From Tissierella sp. MB52-C2 (GTDB lineage: Bacteria; Bacillota; Clostridia; Tissierellales; Tissierellaceae), in assembly GCF_030931715.1 (NCBI RefSeq), contig NZ_CP133261.1:2892643-2956642 (forward strand): DNA of 64,000 bases, in the 5' to 3' direction. Of the stretch, positions 34,352-43,328 are shown in pieces. The notes beneath the pieces were generated by a model that was not told the DNA's origin, did no database searches, and saw only the letters and a program-made list of their open reading frames with translations. The position numbers and the translations under genes were made by a program. Within the stretch, counting starts at the first letter, position 1. Each line of letters begins with the position of its first letter.

Positions 34352-35633
34352 CACCATACCTCTCAATCTCCAATATCTCAAAAGGCTTCGCAAGTTTAGC
34401 ATATACTTCATCAATTGATGTAGTCACATCTCTGATTGTAACCCTATCATCTATGTTTTCAGCTAAATAGTAGTTACATTTATCTGCTATCTCATATTTT
34501 GCAGAATATACTTGAATAGCACGTAAAAAATAAGGGCTATGGGTGTTTAATAGAATATGCATATTAAATTTCTTCTGTAAAAGCACAATAATTTCTGCAA
34601 ATAAGATTTGCCATTCTGGGTGTAAATGGATTTCTGGTTCATCTAAAACGATAGTTCCGTTGTCCTCTATACTGCCATTTAATAGTAGGGTCTTTAGTAT
34701 AACAAATGTTTTTAGCCCTGTGGATATGTTTTTTATATCTAATACCTTATCTAAATTGTTTTCTTTATAGCCAAACTTTCCATTTGAAGACTTTATCATT
34801 TTACCACTGCATACATCATCTATTTTAGAGGTAATATCCATCATCTTCTCTGTCACAATAATTTTATTTATAGCATCTTCTATTCCAAATCCTTCTTTTA
34901 TATCTCTAAGTTTTGATTGTAAATGGAGTCTATGATTAGCATAACTCTCCGTTCTTAAATAGAATAAAGAAGGTCTTATTTCATCTAATACAAATGGATC
35001 GTCAATATAAATTACCTCTGTATTTAAACTAAGATTTTTTGAAATACTCTTTACCTCATTATCTTGTATCAAAATTTCAATATTTGTATCTTTAATCTTT
35101 AACTCTACAATACCATCTTCATGGTCAGAATAAATATTATTAATTTGATTGTTAAACTCTGCATTAAATTTCTGTGATAGTACTGTTTTTAAAATTTCTT
35201 CATCTGGAATAGATACAATTTGTAATATTCTTTTTACAGTACTCTCAAAATCAGAACTGTCATAGAAGTTTTCATTCACATATTTGTCAATCTCTCTGTC
35301 ATATATTAAATATTCTTTTAATCGGTTCTTTAGTAGATCTATATCTTTATATATCTCTGAATTTTGAATCAGATTTTCTATTAATTCCTCTATATCTAAT
35401 GTCCTAGCTCCTCTGTAAATAGGATTATATATAATATCTAATGCTTTTCTTATTGCATTTTTTCTTTCTCTTTGAATCTGTTCTTCAATTTTATAAAAAC
35501 TATTGAAAATACAAAACAAAGTCTTGCCTACTGTACTTTTACCCGTATTATTCTCACCAGCAATAATTGTAATCCCATTTAATTCGACTGTTGCCTTTTC
35601 AATTTTACCTATATTATTAAGAGTTAAAATCAT
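34344..35633 (-). CDS. AAA/SMC-like ATPase of an OLD/Septu-like type
   Basis: A 429-residue ABC/SMC-like ATPase. Walker A is GENNTGKST (26-34); Walker B is TIVLDEPEIHLHP (Asp331-Glu332); the H-loop is LLNTHSPYFL. The middle (about 45-290) is a helical insert without a visible TOPRIM domain, and no TOPRIM motif follows the ATPase, unlike OLD nucleases. Such stand-alone ATPases are typical of defence pairs in which a second gene carries the effector. Own sigma-A promoter and an operator-like palindrome lie upstream, so expression is independent of the flanking flagellar genes. Confidence 0.85.
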   Translation of the reverse strand: MILTLNNIGKIEKATVELNGITIIAGENNTGKSTVGKTLFCIFNSFYKIEEQIQRERKNAIRKALDIIYNPIYRGARTLDIEELIENLIQNSEIYKDIDLLKNRLKEYLIYDREIDKYVNENFYDSSDFESTVKRILQIVSIPDEEILKTVLSQKFNAEFNNQINNIYSDHEDGIVELKIKDTNIEILIQDNEVKSISKNLSLNTEVIYIDDPFVLDEIRPSLFYLRTESYANHRLHLQSKLRDIKEGFGIEDAINKIIVTEKMMDITSKIDDVCSGKMIKSSNGKFGYKENNLDKVLDIKNISTGLKTFVILKTLLLNGSIEDNGTIVLDEPEIHLHPEWQILFAEIIVLLQKKFNMHILLNTHSPYFLRAIQVYSAKYEIADKCNYYLAENIDDRVTIRDVTTSIDEVYAKLAKPFEILEIERYGDD

Positions 35634-35685
35634 TGTCTAACCCTCCTAACAATTAAATTTGGATAAATATATACTCATTTAATGA

Positions 35686-35745
35686 CTATAGTAAATATAT
35701 ATTCTATTTACTTTATAGTATATACAAGTATTATTGTCATTACAA
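35686..35745 (-). promoter_or_regulatory. Sigma-A promoter and palindrome upstream of the AAA/nuclease-like pair
   Basis: On the minus strand TTGTAA (35745-35740), a 17-base spacer and TATACT (35722-35717) form a good vegetative promoter. An inverted repeat, CTATAGTAAATA (35686-35697) and TATTTACTTTATAG (35705-35718), covers the predicted start point and could be an operator. Confidence 0.6.
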
Positions 35746-35787
35746 CAATATTACAAACATTATTATAAATTAATGCATATACAAAAA

Positions 35788-35811
35788 GAGCCAAGTAAAA
35801 TGCCTTAGCTC
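35788..35811 (-). terminator. Terminator at the end of the late flagellar operon
   Basis: GAGCCAAG (35788-35795) pairs with CTTAGCTC (35804-35811) with one mismatch, and five Ts follow on the minus strand. It lies just after the HD-GYP regulator gene. Confidence 0.65.
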
Positions 35812-35817
35812 CTTCTT

Positions 35818-37365
35818 CTACAGTTCCGCTTCTCCTTCAGCTTCATCACTATATCTTCTTCTTATCTCTAAAAACTTATTTAAATTCTCAAATAATATAT
35901 CTACTAATTCTGGATCAAAATGTTTTCCTTTTTCTTCTTTAAAATAATTTAATATATCGTTCATTACCCAAGCTTTTTTATATACTCTTGGGCTGCCCAA
36001 TGCGTCAAACACATCGGCTATGGCTGTGATTCTACCGTAGATATGGATTTCTTCACCAGCTAGACCTCTTGGGTAGCCTTTTCCGTCATATCTTTCATGG
36101 TGTTCATGGGCTATTATGGCTGCTGCTTTTAGGATTTCCCTTTTTGAATTTCTTAATAGATTATATCCTATGGTTGTATGACTTTTTATTACATTGAACT
36201 CTTCTCCTGTCAACTTCCCAGGTTTTAGTAATACATTGTCTGGTATGGCTACTTTTCCTATATCATGTATAGGGGAGGCATGAGTAAGCAACATAATATC
36301 TCTAGGAGATAATCCATATTCTTCTGCTAGTACCTGACAATATTTAGATACTCGCTTTACATGAGAGCTTGTTTCTTCTGATCTGGCTTCTGTTACTTCT
36401 CCTAAAGTATATAGAATTTCTTTTTGAGTTTCCTCTATTTCTAAGTTTAAGCATAGATTATCAAAAGTTGCAGATACAGATTTATGGAATATATCCAATA
36501 AGTCTATGTCTATATAATTATTCTTAATCTGGTTTTCTACAAGTAAAATAGCTTCACTTCCTGATGTACTTTTATATTTGGCAATATATACATTGTCAAA
36601 TAGTTCATGTTCTCCTTCATTATATATCTTATTTATTTTCATCAAATCAGTAGTTGATACTGACTCTCTTATCGTCTTGTTGATACAGTCTTTATATTTT
36701 CCTTTTCCTTCTATCATCCTAAATATATTGCTTGTCCCTTCTCTTACTGCTACAAAGGAGTTTAGCTCGTCTTCTTCCTGTATTCTACATCTACATTGAT
36801 TAATAAGGGAACTTAGGTGAGATAGGCTAGATATTAAAAAATCACCTATGGTATCTTTTTCATATAAATTTGATATGGATGATACTACTTTTTCCATGGA
36901 TTTTCTATTATTTCTCATAACTCTAATATCTTTAAATGATCGTATAGACGATAATATAACAGTACTCATTTTTCTACAAAGAAGTTCAGACTTTCTCTCA
37001 TATCCATTTATGTCATAATTTAATATTATATTGTCTTCCAATCCATTGATATTTTTTTCTGTCATTAGAAGTATTCTAATATCTTCATCTTCAATATCTT
37101 CTCTAATATATTTTACCAAATCTAAACCTGAATCCTCTTTCTCTATAAACATTTCCAGTAAAACTAATACAATATCTTTATTCTTTTCTAAGATCTTAAT
37201 GGCTTCCTTAGTATTATATGCACTATGGAAGTTTATACTTTTTCCTTCAAAGGTAAGGTCTTTATTCATTTCTTTTATTATTTGATGTATAAAATTATCA
37301 TTATCTATTATGAGTATATTCCATTTCTCACAATGTTTATCGTAAAGTTTTACTGTACCATCCAT
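35818..37365 (-). CDS. Receiver-like/DUF3369 HD-GYP phosphodiesterase with altered phospho-acceptor
   Basis: A 515-residue cytoplasmic protein: receiver-like domain (about 10-135), a linker domain resembling DUF3369 (about 150-310), and HD-GYP at about 320-495. HD-GYP residues are intact (PIHDIGKVAIPDNVLL, HEHHERYDGKGYPRGLAG), so c-di-GMP hydrolysis is likely. In the receiver the acidic pair is kept (IIDND, Asp21/Asp23), but the acceptor position is Glu71 (VLLEMFIE) instead of Asp, which could mimic constant phosphorylation. ATG 37365 is chosen; the GTG at 37386 is part of the AGGAGG region. It follows csrA, linking c-di-GMP turnover to flagellar control. Confidence 0.82.
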   Translation of the reverse strand: MDGTVKLYDKHCEKWNILIIDNDNFIHQIIKEMNKDLTFEGKSINFHSAYNTKEAIKILEKNKDIVLVLLEMFIEKEDSGLDLVKYIREDIEDEDIRILLMTEKNINGLEDNIILNYDINGYERKSELLCRKMSTVILSSIRSFKDIRVMRNNRKSMEKVVSSISNLYEKDTIGDFLISSLSHLSSLINQCRCRIQEEDELNSFVAVREGTSNIFRMIEGKGKYKDCINKTIRESVSTTDLMKINKIYNEGEHELFDNVYIAKYKSTSGSEAILLVENQIKNNYIDIDLLDIFHKSVSATFDNLCLNLEIEETQKEILYTLGEVTEARSEETSSHVKRVSKYCQVLAEEYGLSPRDIMLLTHASPIHDIGKVAIPDNVLLKPGKLTGEEFNVIKSHTTIGYNLLRNSKREILKAAAIIAHEHHERYDGKGYPRGLAGEEIHIYGRITAIADVFDALGSPRVYKKAWVMNDILNYFKEEKGKHFDPELVDILFENLNKFLEIRRRYSDEAEGEAEL

Positions 37366-37400
37366 GGTTGCCTTTGTCCTCCTCACGTAGCTTAAGTCTT

Positions 37401-37625
37401 TTACTTCTCTAGAAGCTTCTTTATATCCTCTATTTTATATCTATTGTTTATTGCAGCTAAGTTTTCGTCTTCTATATTCTTATATATTTCTTTTCTAATA
37501 ATTTCTATATTTCTAGGTGCATCTATACCTAGTTTTATTTTTCCCTCTTCTATTTCCATTATTTTTATTTCTATATTTCTATCTATTATTATTGACTCAT
37601 TCTTTTTCCTTGTAAGTATAAGCAT
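37401..37625 (-). CDS. csrA: Carbon storage regulator / flagellin translational repressor CsrA
   Basis: A 74-residue RNA-binding protein. It has MLILTRKKNESIIIDRNIEI, KIKLGIDAPRNIEIIRKEIY and the usual C-terminal helix. It binds GGA-containing hairpins; the flagellin leader at 32754-32810 carries suitable sites. It starts one base after fliW ends, the standard partner-switch pair in Firmicutes. Confidence 0.95.
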   Translation of the reverse strand: MLILTRKKNESIIIDRNIEIKIMEIEEGKIKLGIDAPRNIEIIRKEIYKNIEDENLAAINNRYKIEDIKKLLEK

Positions 37626-37626
37626 A

Positions 37627-38040
37627 TTATTCTACCTTCCTTTGGGAGTCTTTGTTAAATATAAAATGCTTTGTACTATATCTTTCATCATCTAAGATTA
37701 CTTGTTTACCTAGCATTTCCCTTGTATTTATGACTATAGGTCCTAGAAGATTAGTAGTAGTATTCTCAATATTTTCTGGAATTACTACTATGGTGTATAT
37801 CATTACATCTTCTTGTCTCTCTATTTTTAATCTATTTCGTGCTGTTTCTGGGATAATAATATCGTAGTCATTGAATATTTCAAAGGGATTTATGATAATA
37901 AAGGATAAGTCCTTATCTTTAACTGATTGCAAATAGCTGAAAGGGCTGTCATGATTTAATATAATTACAAATTCTTTTTCTTCTTCAAAGGCAGGAATCC
38001 CTTCTGGGAAATGAATTATTTTTTCTTTTTCAATTTTCAA
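37627..38040 (-). CDS. fliW: Flagellar assembly factor FliW
   Basis: A 137-residue protein that binds flagellin and CsrA, so that free FliW antagonises CsrA. Visible: IIHFPEGIPAFEEEKEFVII, SPFSYLQSVKDKDLSFII and VVIPENIENTTTNLLGPIVI. Adjacent to csrA and downstream of flgL, as in Bacillus. Confidence 0.95.
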   Translation of the reverse strand: MKIEKEKIIHFPEGIPAFEEEKEFVIILNHDSPFSYLQSVKDKDLSFIIINPFEIFNDYDIIIPETARNRLKIERQEDVMIYTIVVIPENIENTTTNLLGPIVINTREMLGKQVILDDERYSTKHFIFNKDSQRKVE

Positions 38041-38142
38041 TTATAATTCCTCCAATTAATAATTATTTGTTCTATAAATAATTAAGAATATTATACAATA
38101 TTTTCCAAAATTCTTCCATAAGCATTTATACCCAAAAAATGG

Positions 38143-38170
38143 AATATGGTGTACTCAGGTACACCATATT
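38143..38170 (-). terminator. Hairpin after flgL
   Basis: AATATGGTGTAC (38143-38154) pairs perfectly with GTACACCATATT (38159-38170). A six-T run follows on the minus strand. It may attenuate transcription between flgL and fliW. Confidence 0.75.
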
Positions 38171-38171
38171 A

Positions 38172-39143
38172 TTATCTTAAAAAGTCCATTAAGCTCGGTT
38201 GAATTATTCTTCCACCTACTGATAAACTTGCTCTATATACATTTTCTTCTATGGCTAGTTTCATATAGGCTTCTGGTAAACTCACATCTTCGTTAAAGGA
38301 TAATAATTCCTTTAGACTTACTTTTTGATTCTCTAGTTTACCTTGTGTAAGCTCTAGCCTATTCATCTTTGCCCCTATTTCTGCTGTAACTGATAATACT
38401 TGGTCCATAGATCCTTTAATATTTCCTATGGCTTCTTGAAGCTTATCAGGATCTTTGCTTTCTAAGGATCTTTCTAGTTGGTCAAAGACTGCTATTAGAT
38501 ATGGAGTGTCACCATTAGTTATCTCTTCTGTATATCCTGGATCACCTAAAGTCCCACCTGTATTTAGATCATATCCATCAGCCTTACCAAAAACCTTATT
38601 CCCCAAAATATTTATCTTTACTGTTTCTGCTACTCCTACATTATATTCAAATATTTCTTCTTTTCCATTGACGTCTTTCTTTAAATCTACTGCATATGTG
38701 CCATCTTCATTTAACAACTTCTTATCTGTTTTGTATCCTGTAAATAAAGATCTTCCTGCATAAGTGGAGTTTGCTATCTGTATTAAATGACCCTTTAATT
38801 CTGCTATCTCATCTCTTACTTTATCTAAATCATCTGTATTTGTTCCGTTAGCTGCCTGCACCGTTAGTTCATTTGCCCTATGAAGCACTGCCTTGATTTC
38901 CTTTAGAGCAGATTCTGTTTCCTTCATCCAAGACTGAGCATCCTTAGCATTTCTAATATATTGTTCTACTTTGGATATATCTGTATTAAATTTTAATGAT
39001 TTACTAGCAGCAATTGGATCATCAGATGGAACTCTAAACCTTTTCCCTGCTGTTGCCTCATATTGGAGCCTTTCTAATCTTTGTAATGTACCGTTTAAAT
39101 TATATGTCATGTTGTTAATCAACATATTGTTCGTTATCCTCAT
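38172..39143 (-). CDS. flgL: Flagellar hook-filament junction protein FlgL
   Basis: A 323-residue hook-associated protein 3, exported by the flagellar secretion system. N-terminus MRITNNMLINNMTYNLNGTL with SAGKR-like TAGKRFRVPSDDPIAAS and a flagellin-like C-terminus (LAIEENVYRASLSVGGRII). It bridges FlgK and the filament. Downstream of two flgK-type genes, 24 bases from the nearer one. Confidence 0.94.
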   Translation of the reverse strand: MRITNNMLINNMTYNLNGTLQRLERLQYEATAGKRFRVPSDDPIAASKSLKFNTDISKVEQYIRNAKDAQSWMKETESALKEIKAVLHRANELTVQAANGTNTDDLDKVRDEIAELKGHLIQIANSTYAGRSLFTGYKTDKKLLNEDGTYAVDLKKDVNGKEEIFEYNVGVAETVKINILGNKVFGKADGYDLNTGGTLGDPGYTEEITNGDTPYLIAVFDQLERSLESKDPDKLQEAIGNIKGSMDQVLSVTAEIGAKMNRLELTQGKLENQKVSLKELLSFNEDVSLPEAYMKLAIEENVYRASLSVGGRIIQPSLMDFLR

Positions 39144-39167
39144 CTATATCACCTCTTATTCACTCTT

Positions 39168-40580
39168 TTATCGCCCAACTAATCCCAATCTATTTACTGT
39201 AAGATCTATTATCGCATCCATTGTGCTTATCATTTTTGCTGCTGCCACATAGGTATGTTGATATCTTACCATATCTGCCATTTCTTCTTCTAAGGACACA
39301 CCTGATATAGAGTTACGTTTTGTTTCTATATTGTTACGTATTAATTCTTGTGTTCCATATGCTCTTTTTCCTTGAAGACTATCTACTGCTAAGGATGATA
39401 ATATTGATTTAATAAAATCGTCTGGAGTTCCTTGAGATAAGCCATCTCCAAAGAACTTTCTATCTTCCCTTTGGTCTATTAATGCCAATAGATTAGTATT
39501 GTCTTCAGCTGCCCCACCAGGATTCTTTGCCGCTGCTATTAACTTTACATCTTCTAGAATTTTTTCATTTACAGTTATAGTTGCTGCTGTTGTACCTACA
39601 AAGAAGTCTATTCCATTAACTGTTGATTCATAGCCATATCCTTCCCTATGTTGCTCATTGAATTTTTCTGCAAATCCCTTTGCAAACTCATCTAATTTAT
39701 CCATATAATAAGGTATTCCTCTATAAATGTTGTTTTTTCCATCACCTTCATACATATCCATTAGCCCTTTTAGTTCACCTGAACGTAGGTTTACTTTTCC
39801 ACCATTTTCCCAAGTAAATCTCTCACCGATATCTGCTTTTTCATCAAATTTGATTTGGTTGGTATATACGTGGTCTACTATGGATATTCCACCTAAGGAT
39901 ACAGTATACTTTCCATCTGAAGATTCATTTACATTTATATTTACTAGTTTAGACAATTCATCTACCAATACTTCTCGCCTATCCCGTAAGTCATTGGCTG
40001 TTCTACCATCTATTTCTGCTGAATATATTTGTCTATTTAGTCCTGCTATTTGACTACTCAAACTATTTACTTTTTTTACATTCATTTCTATGGAAGTTTC
40101 GGTGTCTTTCACCATATTTTGCAGTCTTTTAGCTGTTTCATTTAAATGTTTTGTAAAGGCCATGGCGTTTTCCTTTACTGGGTTTCTAAAAGCAACGTCT
40201 GATGCATTTTTACTCATTTCGTCTAAGCTGCTATAGAAATCATCCATATATTTTCTAAAACTATTATTAGAAGGCTCTCCCATTAGTTTTTCTATTTCTG
40301 TCAGGGAATTTTTCTTTATTTCCCATTCACCCGTTGGACCCATTTCATTCCAATACTTAAAGTCTACAAAAGAGTCTCTTACTCTTTCTACTTTAGTGAT
40401 TTCTGTACCAGTACCTAGAAATCCTATTCCTGGCATTAGAAATGGGTTTGTAGCCCTTTGTTCTACTCGTTGTCTTGAATACCCCTTTGTATTCGCATTG
40501 TCTATATTATGGTTTACAGTATATAAAGCTCTTTGTGATGCAAGAAGTCCTTTTACCGCAGAATTGAATCCATAAAACAT
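39168..40580 (-). CDS. flgK: Flagellar hook-associated protein FlgK, copy 2
   Basis: A 470-residue HAP1. Start FYGFNSAVKGLLASQRALYT with NHNIDNANTKGYSRQRV (rod/hook N-terminal motif); end SISGVSLEEEMADMVRYQHT and TVNRLGLVGR. It is a paralogue of the gene at 40604 and lies 23 bases after it. This copy carries the more typical FlgK N-terminal sequence. Confidence 0.92.
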   Translation of the reverse strand: MFYGFNSAVKGLLASQRALYTVNHNIDNANTKGYSRQRVEQRATNPFLMPGIGFLGTGTEITKVERVRDSFVDFKYWNEMGPTGEWEIKKNSLTEIEKLMGEPSNNSFRKYMDDFYSSLDEMSKNASDVAFRNPVKENAMAFTKHLNETAKRLQNMVKDTETSIEMNVKKVNSLSSQIAGLNRQIYSAEIDGRTANDLRDRREVLVDELSKLVNINVNESSDGKYTVSLGGISIVDHVYTNQIKFDEKADIGERFTWENGGKVNLRSGELKGLMDMYEGDGKNNIYRGIPYYMDKLDEFAKGFAEKFNEQHREGYGYESTVNGIDFFVGTTAATITVNEKILEDVKLIAAAKNPGGAAEDNTNLLALIDQREDRKFFGDGLSQGTPDDFIKSILSSLAVDSLQGKRAYGTQELIRNNIETKRNSISGVSLEEEMADMVRYQHTYVAAAKMISTMDAIIDLTVNRLGLVGR

Positions 40581-40603
40581 TTTTTCTCAGTCCCTTCACT
40601 AAT

Positions 40604-41983
40604 CTATCTTCCCACTATTCCTAATCTATTTACTATTGTATCTATCATTTCATCAATAGTATTTATTACCCTCGAATTTGCTGTATATGCGTGTTGGAAT
40701 TTTATCATATCTGACATCTCTTCATCTAAGGATACTGCAGAAATACTTTGCCTTTTTTCATCTATGGAGACAATTAAAAATCCTTGGCTATTTACTATGT
40801 TTCTTGATTCTTCTCTTTCTATTCCTAGACTCAAAACTATGTCCTTATAATATTCATCTGGATTCATATCATAGATTTTCAAAGTCTCTCTTAATTCATA
40901 AATTTGTTTTGCTATATCTCCATTTCCTGTTGCATCGTTTTGTGTAGATACTGCTATTTTATTATAATCTGAAAGGTCTGGATTTACTTTAATAGTACCA
41001 GCACTATCTATATCTTTAAAGAAATCTTCCCCACCCTTCCCCTGTAAGTCATGACCTTTCTTATGAAGTTCATTTATTGCTTCTGCTATGCTTTTTACTA
41101 AAGTATCTACTCTTTCTTTATAATTGACTATAGACTTGTCCCTAACATCTATAAGTCCTGCCAGTTCTCCTGAATTTAGTTCCATTTTTTCGTTAGTGTT
41201 TTTCCAGTAGATTTCTGCTAGACCATTTTCTGGATTGTTTTTTATATCTATGCCGTTTACATAGCTGCCACTTACTAAATCTCTTCCCTTTAGAGATATA
41301 ATTGATTCTCCAAATCTATTTTCATGGATATTAACTGGTATTAGCTGTGCAAGTCTATCTAATAGACCATTTCTTTCGTCTCTAAAATCATTGGCATTTA
41401 TGTTGCTACCTTGTCCCTCTACTGCCTTAATCTTGTCGTTTAGCTTAGCTACTTGATTCAAAATCCCATTTATTTCATCTACTTTATTTAATATTTCTTT
41501 ATTTAAGTTTTGCTGTATATTGTTAAGTTGAGTAGATATATGATTTACTGTTTCCGTAAAGGCTACTGCAGATTCATGAACTAACCCCCTCATGGTTAGA
41601 CTTTCTGAATCTTTATAAAGTTCATTCCAGTTATCCCAAAATCCATCCATTATTTTTTGCAGGCCGCTATTGCTTATCTCATTAAATACTCCTTCTATGT
41701 CTTCCAAAGTTCCAGATTTTCCATAGTGATAACCAAAGCTTGCTAGTTCTCGTCTCAATTTTTTATCTAAAAACTCATCTCTTACTTGTTTTATCTGTGA
41801 AACACTAACCCCTGTACCAGTTTGAAATCTTCCATCTGTTTTATAGTAATTATCCTTATGTAGAGCAGATTGTCTTACATAATATGGATTATTTGCATTA
41901 GATATATTATGTGAAATTGTATTCAAGGACGTCTTTGTTGCTTGTAGTCCTGATATTGATATATATAATCCTCCAAATGACAT
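40604..41983 (-). CDS. flgK: Flagellar hook-associated protein FlgK, copy 1
   Basis: A 459-residue HAP1 paralogue: SFGGLYISISGLQATKTSLN, NTISHNISNANNPYYVRQ, and C-terminal SISAVSLDEEMSDMIKFQHA with TIVNRLGIVGR. Central regions differ much from copy 2. The two copies may build a hook-filament junction with two proteins, or act at different growth stages. It starts 3 bases after the FlgN-like gene ends. Confidence 0.92.
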   Translation of the reverse strand: MSFGGLYISISGLQATKTSLNTISHNISNANNPYYVRQSALHKDNYYKTDGRFQTGTGVSVSQIKQVRDEFLDKKLRRELASFGYHYGKSGTLEDIEGVFNEISNSGLQKIMDGFWDNWNELYKDSESLTMRGLVHESAVAFTETVNHISTQLNNIQQNLNKEILNKVDEINGILNQVAKLNDKIKAVEGQGSNINANDFRDERNGLLDRLAQLIPVNIHENRFGESIISLKGRDLVSGSYVNGIDIKNNPENGLAEIYWKNTNEKMELNSGELAGLIDVRDKSIVNYKERVDTLVKSIAEAINELHKKGHDLQGKGGEDFFKDIDSAGTIKVNPDLSDYNKIAVSTQNDATGNGDIAKQIYELRETLKIYDMNPDEYYKDIVLSLGIEREESRNIVNSQGFLIVSIDEKRQSISAVSLDEEMSDMIKFQHAYTANSRVINTIDEMIDTIVNRLGIVGR

Positions 41984-41986
41984 ATC

Positions 41987-42469
41987 TTACACCTTCCTAT
42001 CAAAAATACTATTACCATTTTCTTTTACATCTTTGTTACCATAATTAGGACTCATAGGGCTGCTAGTAATTAGGTTCATATTGAAATCAACCCAATCAAG
42101 GTTTTCCATTATTAAATCATTGTTTACTTTGTTTCTCAAGGAAAGTTCTTCCATTATATTTGTCATTTCTTCCTTAATATTGGTCAATATTTTATTATCT
42201 TCTGGGAATTTTTCTATGACAAAAGAAATAGGAGTGTTTATTGCCACTCCCCAGGTATCTAGAAATCTTTCTCTTTCTTCTTCTAAAAGAGCCATTTGAT
42301 TTACCAAGACTTCTTCCAGTCTAGTAATTTCTTCTAGTTCCTGTACATTATTAGATATAATTATATCTGTTTTCTTGAAGGATAAATCCCTTAGTTCTAT
42401 TAAAATCCTTAATTCTTTATTAAGAATTTCTTCTAATTCTTCTTTAAACGTCATTTCTCCACCAACCAT
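41987..42469 (-). CDS. flgN: FlgN-like flagellar export chaperone
   Basis: A 160-residue helical protein in the place of flgN (yvyG), between flgM and flgK. Heptad-like helices include EELEEILNKELRILIELRDL and LEEERERFLDTWGV. FlgN binds the C-termini of FlgK and FlgL before export. The ATG at 42467-42469 overlaps the flgM stop (TAATG), implying coupled translation. Identity rests on position, length and helical build. Confidence 0.8.
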   Translation of the reverse strand: MVGGEMTFKEELEEILNKELRILIELRDLSFKKTDIIISNNVQELEEITRLEEVLVNQMALLEEERERFLDTWGVAINTPISFVIEKFPEDNKILTNIKEEMTNIMEELSLRNKVNNDLIMENLDWVDFNMNLITSSPMSPNYGNKDVKENGNSIFDRKV

Positions 42470-42750
42470 TATATTTTTTTATCAAAAGTAATATCTTCAA
42501 TCATCTTTTCAGCTATTTTCATTCCATCTATTTTATAAGTTCCTGTTTGTACTTGTTTTTTAATATCTTCTACCTTGTCTATTCGTATTTCTTCTAATTC
42601 TTTTACTTTCTTTAAAGCGTGTTGAAACTCAATGGCCTGTTCCGATAGTTTAACTTGGTCTTTATCTTTTGTGTTATTGTCTTTAACTTTTTTAACACCA
42701 GCGTTTTCATTATACACTTTAAAGACATTGTTAATCTTATTTATTCTCAT
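42469..42750 (-). CDS. flgM: Anti-sigma-D factor FlgM
   Basis: A 93-residue protein, MRINKINNVFKVYNENAG at the start, with the FlgM core DQVKLSEQAIEFQHALKKVK and the C-terminal sigma-binding part VEDIKKQVQTGTYKIDGMKI. It binds and inhibits sigma-D until exported. An upstream frame reaches 42831, but ATG 42750 has AGAGGGGTG and fits the family. Target promoters in this window are at 7176, 31810, 32819 and 48283. Confidence 0.92.
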   Translation of the reverse strand: MRINKINNVFKVYNENAGVKKVKDNNTKDKDQVKLSEQAIEFQHALKKVKELEEIRIDKVEDIKKQVQTGTYKIDGMKIAEKMIEDITFDKKI

Positions 42751-42814
42751 AAAAAAACACCCCTCTTCCCTTTCAATATTATTATCGGTAAGATAAGGTG
42801 TTTCTTTAGCTTTT

Positions 42815-43225
42815 TTATCTTTTTTTTCCATATTTATCTGCTAATCTAAACTTTTCATCTCTTTTACTTAAGTCTAATTTAGACCTTGCTGCATCTACTA
42901 CTGCACCAAGTTCTCTTTGTATTCCTGAAGCACATTTATCACAAAATCTTCCTGTCCTAATACTTGTGCCACAGCTTTCACATTCTAATATAAGATTACT
43001 TCCTTCTCCTATTTCTAGTCTTCCTCCTCTTAGAAAGTCTATAATCTTTTTTGAATCTACTTCTGTCTTTTCACTAACTTCTTGAATATTTGCCCCTGGA
43101 CTATCATATAGATATTCTCTTACCTTTTGAAAATCTTCTTCATCATCTCTTCTACAAGTTGGACATACTCTAAATCCATCATAATTATAAATCTTTCCAC
43201 ATCTACTACAGTTCTTTACATTCAT
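42815..43225 (-). CDS. yvyF: Flagellar operon zinc protein YvyF
   Basis: A 136-residue protein, usually annotated as flagellar operon protein TIGR03826. Two zinc knuckles are seen: CSRCGKIY/CPTCRRD at the N-terminus and CESCGTSIRTGRFCDKC at about 92-108, with a winged-helix-like segment between (NIQEVSEKTEVDSKKIIDFL). In Bacillus it modulates FlgM and sigma-D output. It is the first gene of the late flagellar operon, and a shorter paralogue lies at 7829-8143. Confidence 0.9.
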   Translation of the reverse strand: MNVKNCSRCGKIYNYDGFRVCPTCRRDDEEDFQKVREYLYDSPGANIQEVSEKTEVDSKKIIDFLRGGRLEIGEGSNLILECESCGTSIRTGRFCDKCASGIQRELGAVVDAARSKLDLSKRDEKFRLADKYGKKR

Positions 43226-43328
43226 CTTTTCACATCCTTTTCTTATAACGAATAGGAAAGTTCCACCTTAATATCCTATATAAAGGGACTTTCCCCAAAT
43301 GAATTTCAAAATGCTACCTTGTAATGCT

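Noticed and set aside
35684-35697. Shared GACTATAGTAAATA between the ATPase upstream region and the flagellin promoter (32825-32838, plus strand)
   Set aside because: In the flagellin gene it falls in the sigma-D spacer; a 14-base AT-rich match is likely chance.
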